Assembly (NCBI GenBank): GCA_037783415.1
Contig: JAZGTN010000068.1
Span: forward strand, 1,116,001 to 1,180,000
Length of the DNA: 64,000 bases
Direction of reading: 5' to 3'
DNA from: Leptasterias polaris
Taxonomy: Eukaryota; Echinodermata; Asteroidea; Forcipulatida; Asteriidae
The notes below the pieces were generated by a model, which searched no databases, was not told the DNA's origin, and worked only from the letters and a program-made list of their open reading frames with translations. Positions 48,421 through 58,517 of the stretch are shown in pieces (within the stretch, counting starts at the first letter, position 1; the number at the start of each line of letters is the position of its first letter). Made by a program: the position numbers and the translations under genes.

Positions 48421-48427
48421 TCTTGTA

Positions 48428-48678
48428 GGTTCTGCCACTGCCACTGCCACTGCCACTGCCACTGCCACTGCCACTGCCACTGCCACTGCCACTGCCACTG
48501 CCACTGCCTATATTTCGTCGTGTAGGTTTTACTACTGCAGTGGCAGTGGCAGTGGCAGTGGCAGTGGCAGTGGCAGTGGCAGTGGCAGTGGCAGTGGCAG
48601 TGGCAGTGGCAGTGGCAGTGGCAGTGGCAGTGGCAGTGGCAGTGGCAGTGGCAGTGGCAGTGGCAGTGGCAGTGGCAG
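48428..48678. repeat. inverted hexanucleotide microsatellites (CACTGC)n / (GTGGCA)n
   Basis: About 13 CACTGC units (48430-48507) are followed by a 30-bp spacer and then about 23 units of the complementary GTGGCA (48539-48676). A short motif, CCTATATTTCGTC plus GTAGGTT, occurs once before the first array and once in the spacer. The two arrays are reverse complements and could pair into a very long hairpin. Apparent poly-AT, poly-GS, poly-HC and poly-LP frames are artefacts. Confidence 0.95.
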
Positions 48679-48794
48679 CTGTACACAACATGAAGAACTG
48701 CTCCTAAGATGGTTCGCCCATGTACATGTAATGTACATTACCATTGTACATTACATTATCAATCTATCACTACAGCAGGTCCGTTAAACATGCA

Positions 48795-48870
48795 ACATCG
48801 TTTCCCCGTTTATCCACGTTCAAATGGTTTAGCGGAGCGCACTGTTCGCACAGTTCGAACAGTCGTTTCC
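48795..48870 (+). pseudogene. retroelement integrase scrap
   Basis: A short frame reads FPVYPRSNGLAERTVRTVRT, close to the conserved SPxYPQSNGxAERxVxTxK block of integrases of Ty3/Gypsy-type LTR elements. Nothing else of such an element is visible nearby. A small palindrome (ATGTAATGTACA, 48726-48756) lies just upstream. Confidence 0.4.
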
Positions 48871-49034
48871 GCAATAATTATATTTAACCCCGGTCACAGT
48901 ACCAATAATTATATCCAAACCATCCAAAATATATTAAAATTGTTTTTTGTGCGTTTCCCAAAGTATTTTTCATCTATGAGTGACTTCTTAATTACATAAT
49001 CCTAAACAACTGGATATGTCAAGAAGTCACTTGG

Positions 49035-49860
49035 ATATTGAATTGAATTGAAATGAATTGAATTGTTTTATTCATCAGGTATAAAAAATACATGAAATTT
49101 AAATACCAATTGTACAGCAACAGATAAAATATTAAAATGTAAAAATTGCACATTTCTATACAAACTAACCAAAGAAAACAAAAACATATATAAAAAGGGC
49201 TAGATGCATTGTACAAAGTTATCTAATAAAATCACATTGACAATTATGGATAGCAGTAGGTAAAAATGAATTCTTAAACCTGTTTGTCTTTAGCCTTAGT
49301 AGACGGATCCTACCAGATTTGTTGTGGACAATCAGTGGGTAAAGAGGATGTGTGCTGTCAGACAGAATTTACTCATGAGTCTATTCTTAACTAATTCCTG
49401 AAGACCATCATTATCTAAACCAATAATCCTACTGGCTTGTTTGGTAATGCGAACAAGCTTTTGCCTATTAAAAACTGAAAGGGAATTAAACCAAGTGGTT
49501 GCACAAAACGTCAACAAGGATTGAATAGTACTCTGATAAAATAGTTTAAGAATCCGGGTATTAACATTAAAATACTTCAGTTTCCTGACAAAGTATCACC
49601 GTTGATTAGCCTTCTTATAAATTTTCGTGGTGTTAGAGTTCCAGTTCAGCTGATCATCAATTACAGTTCCCAGATACTTGTATTCATTTACCACTTCAAC
49701 AGACATGTCATTAATTTTAACAGGTTGAACAGGTTGAATGCTTTTTTGAAAGTTAAAAACCATATCTTTTGTTTTATTTACGGTAAGAACTAAGTTATTT
49801 CTTTCACACCAATCAACAAATTGGATATGGAAACAAGTTGGGAATTGCATAAACAACCTT
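49035..49860 (-). pseudogene. Rex/CR1-like LINE 3' end
   Basis: The minus-strand frame at 49856-49596 reads FVDWCERNNLVLTVNKTKDM, VKINDMSVEVVNEYKYLG and IDDQLNWNSN, the thumb-side RT region of Rex1/Jockey-type elements. A second piece, LSVFNRQKLVRITKQASRI, follows in another frame (49517-49332). The 3' end is a short (GAATT)n tail near 49040-49070. The RT catalytic core is missing because the copy is 5'-truncated. Confidence 0.72.
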
Positions 49861-50650
49861 TTTAACTTGGATGGTGTGGATATAAAAGTTGGTACCTTCC
49901 TGCGTCGGGGTATAGTGGGAGGCTGCTACGAGGTTCTGGTAACAATATTGATTAATTGAACTCTTTAGTCCCCGCCCGCCCGAGTTTGCTGAAAAGACAT
50001 TTATTTGTCAAGACTCTTGCAGTAAATTATTAGAATCGTGGTTCAAATTTTCTAAAGACACCCAGGGCATAATTATTTGGGCCTTATGTACAGTTTCCAC
50101 TTTTGAATGTTTCCTCCTACCGCATGTAACAAGGTATGTTGATTTCGGTGGCACGGCGGTTCAGTGGCTAAAAGGTTAAACGCTTTGCAAGCAGAAACCA
50201 ATTTTATTGGCTCTCTTTAATAATGACTCACCAACAGAGGGCGCACTAATTAAACTTTAATTAAAGTGCATGAGCTATCATGCTCAGGAAGGTTTTAAGG
50301 GTTGGATCCATCTACTAACATTTGTCATTGAAATCAAATTAACATTTTAACAGTTACACTCTGTTGTGTTAAACAAAACAGAGCGGTCTTTTGAACTGGA
50401 CCTAGCCTACATTTAAGACCCACTTCGTGTTTTGCTGGTTGCAACTTCGTCATTTATATTCAACAGAGGGCGGAGTTTCATCATGTGATCGCTGAAAACA
50501 AAAAAATAATGCGATTGCAAGGCTCTCTCTGTCGATGTGCAACGGTCCAACCATGAATAAAGTATAATACTTCTTGTTGAACCCATTGGTTGGGCTTCGG
50601 CACCGGTTTAGACTCGGCCCCAGTAAAGAACTTGCACTTTCAGTGGAGCT
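49861..50650. other. spacer DNA with tRNA-Ala-like scrap
   Basis: Around 50148-50200 the sequence CAGTGGCTAAAAGGTTAAAC followed by GCTTTGCAAGC resembles the 5' half of tRNA-Ala (TGC), probably an old SINE head. Otherwise there is nothing recognisable. The inverted right arm begins near 50650. Confidence 0.35.
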
Positions 50651-50784
50651 GCAAACAGGTGGACGAAGCCAGTGGTGTAGCCGAAGCTTAAGCCTCTAGC
50701 CGAAGCCCAAGCCTGAACCACGATTTCGAAGAGATCCCTATGTTCAGTAATCTGTGATGTGAAAAGCCACGGTTTTGACTAATC

Positions 50785-53700
50785 TATGGTGTTCTAAAGG
50801 CGACAGATGTGCGTCGCGTCGTTCCGTCGCCTATTCCGTCGTCCGTCGCGTCGCCCGTCGCGTCGTGCCGTCGCGTCGTGCCGTCGCCCGTTGCGTCGCC
50901 TGTTTTTCAATTGATTTGCATGGTGACTTGGACATCCGTCGTCCGTCGCGTCGTGCCGTCGTGTCGTGTCGTCGCGTCGTCCGTCGCGTCGCCCGTCGCG
51001 TCGTCCGTCGTCCGTCGCGTCGTGCCGTCGCGTCGCCCGTCGTCCGTCGCGTAGCTCGTCCTATATATTGTGCCTCCTGGTGGCGCTGCAAGAGACTGTA
51101 CATCATGGTACAGTTCAAAAACTAATGACTTTTTCAGTGGCACTCTTGTCCATGTACTTGTGAAATGATGACAGACGTATGATGTTGTTGTTGTGTGGTT
51201 GAAGTGTCATTGATGAATCGAAAATAACCCCCATGTTCCGAGCTTCCGAGGGAGCTATCAGAGCAAGTTACCGATGGAAATGTATGGCACATTATTAATG
51301 TTATACACCGTTTTCAAGTTTTCTCAAAGTGATTTGTTTCTTGTAATGTGTCACTTCGTGTAACGTTACTCTCTATTGTGTGATCCATAACTCTGTCACT
51401 TCTAAAAATCTCACACATGTTAACAATTCAAAGATGAAACCGTCAATTTGGAAAAGCCGTTCATGCCAAATGAAAGGTATCAGTTAATAAACCTGCTAAA
51501 TATTGACATGACTAGTGACATATAAATCATACTCGACCATTGTGTCACTCCGTAATTTATTGCCCAATCAGTATTGAAATGAACATTTAAAAATTTATCA
51601 TCAAGTTAGAAACACCAAGGACTCATGACCATGTATTTTGTTTTAATGTTAGAAACACCAAGGACTCATGACCATGTATTTTTTTAATGATTTGGTGTTA
51701 AACAAAGAATTTTTGGCTTTGCCTCCTTTTTGCATAATTGTTGCTACTTATGAACTTTCAGGCTTGCGAAAGGCGATATATTAATCCGTTGTAATTACAA
51801 ATATTATTTATATTACATATTTTAAGATAAACGCGCCAATTACCACTTTAATCACTACTACATGTACTCTGGTAAATTAACTCTTCTGTCATATTATGGC
51901 ATATTATTATTTACTGTGAAAAAGGCATGCACACATAACTTCTGTTTAAAAAAACAAAAAAAACAAAACAATGGGAAATGACCGAAAGTAACAAACTTAC
52001 TATTTCCAGCCAGTAATTCTATTTGAATATTCGCCATGAAAATTTACTTTATTAATGAACACTAGTTAATTTTATCACCTTTTTCTTCCGAAACATTTCT
52101 CATTGTTAGAGAAGTTTACCCCTTCCCACTCAAAGTTTAAAAAGGGAAGGATGTAACAATAATTATCTGTTTGGTTTAAATTTGGTGTGAGAGTTTGTTG
52201 ATGTAATTTTACTTCTTGTGTTTACTGCTGGAGGAAGTTTCTCCCTTTTGATGGCTTATTATGTAACAGGTCCAGAAAAACCGTGTTCAGTAGGAGCATA
52301 GAGAAATGACCACGGAGAGACAAGTGTCTAATATGTTCCCTTCCACTGTTTATTCCAACTTAATCTCTTGTAGCACCCTGGTACAAGTTCATTTCAAGGA
52401 ATCGTCTGTAATAAACAACCCTCTTGTTTAATCCTTAATCCTTAAGTAGTGGTAATTAAGTCACACATTAAATGTATTATAGTTTACAGATAGCAGCCTG
52501 TGTGTTCTCCCACCATCACTTCTTTGATTTTATGTACTGGTGGTTCTTCATGTTTTTAAGTTTTGCCTGTTTCAAGTCATACTGCTATGGACTCGATTTT
52601 AGAGCCATTTTGATTTTAATTTGTAACCTTCCTTGGCACATGTGTTTTGTTGTTTTTAGTAGTTTTTATAAATCCTGTTAGTTCAGTAGTGTTACTGTTG
52701 GTCTTGGTTTAGAATTCACTTGATTTATTGCTTTACATGGTTTTGCTTTTGGTCAACGCTTCATAATCAATAAAGTAATTTTTCATCGCTTTATAATCAA
52801 TAAAGTAATTTTGTGCAAGCCCACCAACCATGTGGATAATAATTTAGGTAAATTTGATCTCAAGAACTGGAGACCGATTAGCCTTTTAAATGTGATTACA
52901 AACTGTTGGCCAAAGTTTTCACAAATAGGTTAAAAAAAGGCCATGCCTTTCATAATAGGTGACGAACAGACATGTGGTGTACCGGGGAGAAAAATTCACG
53001 ACAACCTCACTTTTGCGTGATAGCATAGATTATATTAATTGGAACAATACGGAAGCAGCTATTTTAAGTATCGATCAGGAGAAGGCTTTCGATAGAAATA
53101 ATTGGAATTATATGTTTACCATGCTTGAGAAAATGGGGATTCCCCCCAAATTCATTCAATGGATCAAGCTTTTATATAGTAATCCTGAGAGTTGCGTCAT
53201 TGTAAATAACTTCATTGGCAGACCTTTCCAAATAAGTAGAGGTATCAGACAAGGGTGTCCCCTGTCTCCATTGTTCAGAAGGTTTAGGAACTCTAATTAG
53301 AATCAATAATGGTTGCATGGTATTCAGTGTCCAAGTGGAACTGAATGTGTTAAAATTATCCAGCGTGCCGATGATGCCACGGTTTTTATTTCTAAAGAAA
53401 GTGACTTTCAAGTCATTACGGATGTTTTGTATAAATATTGTAAAGGTAGCGGATCTAAGGTAAACACAAGTAAAACCTCGGGTCTATGGCTTGGCAAATG
53501 GAAGAACAGAATGGACAAGCCGTGTGGCTTCAACTGGAACAATGATAAATTGAAAATTTTGGGTCTTCTTTTTGGACGTCAGGGTCAGGTTACGCAGTCT
53601 AAAACTGATGTGGTTGAGTAATTATATCAAAAGTAATGGTAAATGGAAATCCTTCTTTAACTATTGGATCGAGAAACCCGGCGAAAGCCATAATCTGGGG

Positions 53701-55656
53701 GTGTTTTCAGACCAGAATTCACCTCAGTTTTGGAAGTAATGAATATCCCTCTCTGGCATAATTCAGTGGTTACGATTAATAAGGATAAAGATTTACCGAG
53801 TCCTGTTTTAACAAATAATAACATCATCACATTTCAACATGTTAAAAATAACAGACTAATTACCTTTAAGGAATTGAAGTGTAAAATTTATCGTATCACT
53901 GCTGGACGCATAGCTAAACGTCTTGAACAAAACATCAATCCAGTCCTCTTCAAAGAAAAACGTTGTGGGCCTAATAACCATCCAAGCAGGTGGCTGAAGT
54001 TCCAAATTGACCATGGGGATCAGGGTTTGGTACCGTTTTCTAAAATTACCACGAAATTAATGTACAAATCATTGAAGGTCAAAGAATTTGTTTTTCCAAA
54101 AGCACAGGAAAAGTGGGCCTCGATTTTAGGCCTCACTGATAAGTTCGACTGGGCCAATATTTGGACCAAATTATTAAAACATGAACAAAATTATGGACGC
54201 CAAAGACAAGGACACCCTTTTTAGACTTTATCACAGGATTCTGCCAACCCGAAATAAACTTAAACGCATGAAAATCATAGATACAGTCGACTGTCCTTTC
54301 TGTAAATCCGACACTGAAACTGTCGAACATTTGTTTCTATATTGTAATGAGGTGGTTGAAGCCTGGTTATACGTCGAATTTTTAATTAGGAAACAAACTG
54401 GCTGCCGTTTCTTTTGCCTCAGTGATTGTATAGGTATTTTATGTATTAATTTGTCATTTGTATCTATGATTATTGTTGGCATGATGATCAATGTTATTTG
54501 GAGAATCCGGTGTGATCTGGTCTTCAATGAGGACGACGTTTTCACAAACACAAACATTATCAAGACCAACAAAGAAACTCTCAGATCATTTCTACTAAGG
54601 GAGAGGAATAGGCTCCAAACAAGTAATTTTAACAAATTGTACAAATTCCTGTGTACTTTCAATGAAGACGAGAGTCCAAAATTTATGTTCTGATCAAAAT
54701 CGAATGTTGTCACCTCTCAGTTACTGTCCTTTGTGTACGCCTTAATTTTAATCTTTTTACTTGTACTAGTTGCTTTTTCATGTTTTGATCTTGCCTTTGT
54801 TTGATATGTAATATCAACTTTTGTTCATTGTCCTTTAGTTTGTAGTAACCTGTACTTGTGTACTGATCTATCAGTACTTGCTTTAATGTTCCATAGGAGA
54901 TGTATATACTTGTAATTACTTGAGTTGAATAAACGGAGTCTATAAGAGCTCCACTCAAAAGAAAAAAAATATATATATAAATAATAATAATAATTTAGGT
55001 AGTATTTTTCCTACGATGCTGCTGTTGACATTGCTTTATTTTACAGGCTAGTAGGCATGGTAGGGAGGCCGAGATAGTAAAAACTAATACTTGACATGTT
55101 TTTACAATTAAAAGGATATTGTTGAGATGACACGGCAAGCAGGGATTGATCAAACTATACACATCTGCCATCTAGAATCTCGACAACCTCATCAGACTCA
55201 CTTCGACTACGAGTATGGCGGAAATAATCAAAGAGCGCCACCAATTGACAGAAAAGTGAAGAACGTTTTGGCGAAATATTGAAGGTCCAAATCAATTGAA
55301 AAACAGGCGACGCGACGGACGACGGGCGATGCGATGGCACGACGCGACGGACGACGGGCGACGCGACGGCACGACGCGACGGACGACGGCACGACGCGAC
55401 GGACGACGGACGACGCGACGGGCGACGCGACGGGCGACGCGACGGCACGACGCGACGGGCGACGCGACGGCACGACGCGACGGATGACGGCAAGACGCGA
55501 CGGGCAACATAAGTCAAAACCACCATTCAAATCAATTGAAAAACAGGCGACGCGACGGGCGACGGCACGATGCGACGGGCGACGGCACGATGCGACGGGC
55601 GACGGAATAGGCGACGCGACGGCACGACGCATATCTGTCGCCTTTAGAACACCATA
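50785..55656. mobile_element. 4.9-kb element with long CGTCGC-rich inverted termini
   Basis: Both ends begin TATGGTGTTCTAAAGGCGAC when read inward and continue for about 300 bp of irregular CGTCGC/CCGTCGTG repeats plus a shared CCTGTTTTTCAATTGATTT segment. CTAATC lies immediately outside on each side (50779-50784 and 55657-55662), a candidate 6-bp target duplication. The homologous place in the left arm (about 36221) is uninterrupted. The interior is AT-rich, with small tandem duplications (51606-51685, and 52759-52812 with AATCAATAAAGTAATTTT), and it hosts a nested LINE. No transposase is recognised, so it is probably non-autonomous. Confidence 0.75.
52851..54986 (+). mobile_element. Tx1/L1-like LINE, 5'-truncated, nested
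   Basis: The frame pieces read NWRPISLLN, TCGVPGRKIHDNLTF, ILSIDQEKAFDRNNW, FQISRGIRQGCPLSPLF and ADDATVFIS (RT motifs). The C-terminal part contains GPNNHPSRW, KAQEKWASIL, RILPTRNKLKRM, CPFCKSDTETVEHLFLYC and NVIWRIRCDLVFNED. Stops and shifts break the frame in several places. It ends in an A-rich tract, and ATAATAATTTAGGTA occurs on both sides (52836-52850 and 54987-55001), a 15-bp target duplication. It lies inside the long-TIR element. Confidence 0.82.
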
Positions 55657-56029
55657 CTAATCGGTGTTTTATTGACTGATGTGACCTACTATCCGGGGCC
55701 GCGGCATCTGAAGCGAATAGCAGTCATACTACATTGTTAGTGATGTATCGCAAATCCAAAATAGACAAAACGAAAAAAAAATTAAAACGTTATTTACAAC
55801 CCCAAATTTACAGGTTTGTTGTTTAATGTGTTTGTTGTGAAAAACTGGAGGATTGGAATTAATTTACCTTTTTCAAAACGGCGATTTACTTTCTTTAATG
55901 CCTTTGACTAATCGTATGTTTTCTCGAAGAAGACGATAAAGCTAACATGTCGTACGCAAGCCATGCAGCAAACAATCGATTATGTGCACATTCACTGCAT
56001 TTTGTTGCAACTTTTATTGTTATATTGAG

Positions 56030-56570
56030 ATCCTGAGATATTTTACTGAAGGATGGTGACATCATAAACGTAAGACGACGACATCCTGAAGTACAAAGAC
56101 GTCGTATTCCCGATATTTAAGTTTTCTCATTTTCAAGATTATTTATCTCGGGATGATGACATCCAGGAAGTAGAATGTCGTCTTCCTTAGATAGGCCTTC
56201 AGAGTGTCACTCTAAGGATACTGAGTTATCTCGGGAAGACCCCCATCATCCTGTCTTTCAAAATGCCATCATAAAAATACCTCGTAGGCCTACGGAGTTT
56301 CACTAAGGATACTGAGTTATCTCGGAAAGATCCCGATCCTATCTTTCAAAATTCCATCATCCTGGGATGAATGAAGAATTTCATCCTACTTTCATGATGT
56401 GTGTCAACCTCTCGAGTAGAATGTGGTCCTCTCGAGATAAATGTTATTAGGAAGACGAAATCCTACTTTCAAGATGTCTTCATCCCGAGATAAATGATCT
56501 GGGGATGTCGTCATCTGACGTTGATGATGTCCTTGTTCTGCGATAATTAGTTCAGGATCTAAACAAGTCG
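56030..56570. repeat. degenerate periodic block, right-arm copy
   Basis: This is the inverted counterpart of 35150-35770, with the same ATCCCGAGATAAAT and CTACTTTCAAGATG motifs. It is non-coding. Confidence 0.6.
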
Positions 56571-56916
56571 GATGGCACTTCCAGAGCTCCGTACAAGTGC
56601 AATGATCAAAAAAGAGAAGAAAACATAACGTCAGGGAAACTGGTCGTTGAACCTACGACTGATTCATGATCCATGTAAAATTTCAAGCTCTGCATAGGAC
56701 GTTGCAGTGTGACTGGTTCATGGGTAGGCCTAACGTTTTTATGAAACAACTTCAAAGAGCAGTATACTGCAATGATAATACTAATTTTCATAACCACTCA
56801 ACCCGCTAATATAAAAAAAAAACATCATCGCGAAAGCAGCTTTTCGAGGAACTTTATCGAGCACTTTCATAGTATTACTATCTCTCCATTTCTTTCACTA
56901 AAAATATTTTTTGCAG

Positions 56917-56991
56917 AGAGTGTTAGAAACCAACAACTGTACAGTATGCTGTGCATTGGTGTCATGGTTATAATGCTGATAGCAGTGAGAG
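56917..56991 (+). CDS. candidate 75-nt transmembrane exon (right-arm copy)
   Basis: A TATTTTTTGCAG acceptor precedes 75 nt ending GAGAG|GTAAGT, phase 1 at both ends. The peptide reads SVRNQQLYSMLCIGVMVIML then IAVR, a single hydrophobic helix of signal-anchor type. Seventy-two of 75 bases match the left-arm copy at 33689-33763, clearly more than the neighbouring intron sequence. I infer one coding exon of a type II membrane protein in two divergent paralogues. Partner exons were not recognised in the window; they may lie to the right or be interrupted by insertions. Confidence 0.5.
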
Positions 56992-57099
56992 GTAAGTTTG
57001 TATTATAATTTTTTATCAGTAATTTTGCTCAGCTGCATGTCCCCACATGGTTTTTTCTGCAGGACTTTGATAACACACGATCAGTTGGGATGGCTAGTA

Positions 57100-57480
57100 G
57101 GTGGGTTATTGGCTTGGGTAACGGTTTGTAGGTAGAGGTGGGGTTGGCTCGGGTAACGGTGGGTTGGTTTGGTGAAAGTTTGTAGTTGAGTAGAGATGGG
57201 TTCACACGGTTTGGTTATTAAGGATTTGGTTCATGGCCTGTAACGGTTTGGTAGAAGTGGGTTGGTTTGGAATGGTTTGGTTAAGGGTTTGTAGTTGGTA
57301 GAGGTGGGTCGGTTTGGTATTAAGGGTTTCTATAGCTAAGTAGAGGTGGGTCAGTTTGGTAAGGGCTTCTATAGTTGGGTAGAGGCGGTTTTGTTTGGTT
57401 AAGGATTTCTATAGCTAGGTAGAGGTGGGTTGGTTGGGCTGGTTTTGGTTTAAGGGTTTGTATTCGGGTAGAGATGAGGC
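57100..57480. repeat. short degenerate minisatellite, right-arm copy
   Basis: About nine diverged units of the type GTTTGTAGTTGGGTAGAGGT plus GGGTTGGTTTGGTTAA occur, the reverse complement of the 4.4-kb array at 29165-33585. The array is far shorter here. Confidence 0.8.
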
Positions 57481-57999
57481 GCCTCCAAGAATGATGGTGG
57501 TGGGAGGGCGTCAAAAAGAGAAATTTTCCCACGGTCATTCTCCTTTAAAAAATTACTCTGATCACAAGACAGGGGACTCAACTTGTACTTCGTAAAAAAC
57601 GAAAAAGTGCATCGATGTTATATTTTGAAGAGGAAATTAATCCACACTCATAAATCTTTAAACACCATGTAGTCTAAACTGTTTACTGATGCAAGTTGTA
57701 ATTCGATTGCTGACATCGTACATATCAGAAAGTTGTTGTTTCTTTTATTTTATTTTATTTCATTTCATTATACTATTTTTTATTAATTTGTTCTGGGGGC
57801 GGGGGCAGAGGTCTTCAAATACTACTACTACACGTTTAATTATTATATCAAAGCACCTCACGTTATTACTACCACTGCTCATTGGGCCTCAAGCATTCCT
57901 GAAACCATCTCAACTCATTGTGGGTATGCAGCACCGGCAGTGGCAGCCGAATTGGCGCACGTCGCTAATCCGCACATAACAAATCTCTACCCTCGCATG

Positions 58000-58160
58000 T
58001 AACCATTTTACTCCTTTATTAGGCGATGAAAAGCAATTAAAGTTAAGTGTCTATCCTGCCCATGAAACTTAGTGTTACTACCGGGATTCGAACCCACACT
58101 ATAATGACTCAACCGTTAGAACTTGAGTTCGATGTTCTAGCCCTGCAATTTGATATCAAA
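58000..58160 (-). repeat. SINE with tRNA-like part, right-arm copy
   Basis: The minus strand contains the B box GGGTTCGAATCCCGG (58100-58080) and CATCGAACTCAAGTTCTAAC. It is the inverted counterpart of 28600-28800. Confidence 0.45.
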
Positions 58161-58517
58161 CTACACGAATCATGCAGAGGGTAGCAGCAGCTGTTGCTGG
58201 CATTCAGAAGGAAAACGCGCTGTTTGCACTAATCAAAAACACATTTAAATGAGTCTTCCTGAAGTTTAATTTTCTTCCGAGGGTTAACACAGATATCAAT
58301 TTATGTATCACGGGAGATTAACTTCATAGTTTACGGTAGACCGGAGAGATTTTTAAACAAACGCATATGGGTGAAGTATTCACACGGCTGAACATGCTAA
58401 ACAAAGTTTCTCAGACAACTTAATTAATTTTCTGTTTTGATGTTGATGTGAGGATGGACTATTCAAAAACAGAACATAAAAAGGAGTTACTAACTAAGTA
58501 ATGATGGACTGTTTTAA

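Larger units (their letters stand above)
50650..58330. repeat. right arm of large inverted duplication (proximal part)
   Basis: This is the reverse-complement counterpart of 28540-36360, interrupted by the GC-rich long-TIR element at 50785-55656. It retains the 75-nt exon, the periodic block, a short minisatellite, a SINE and a piece matching the end of the tandem unit. A further block, 61870-62410, matches the interior of the tandem unit (about 18430-18830 and 19430-19530). Confidence 0.8.

Noticed and set aside
48266..48787. Poly-AT, poly-GS, poly-HC and poly-LP frames
   Set aside because: Pure hexanucleotide microsatellite read in different frames.
50785..55656. Polinton/Maverick virus-like transposon
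   Set aside because: The 6-bp target duplication fits, but the ends do not begin with AG, the element is far too small, and no polymerase, integrase or capsid gene is present.
50775..55660. Arginine/serine-rich frames (RRPSRR, RRTTRR) at both ends of the long-TIR element
   Set aside because: CGTCGC repeats in the inverted termini are open in several frames on both strands, with no other protein features.
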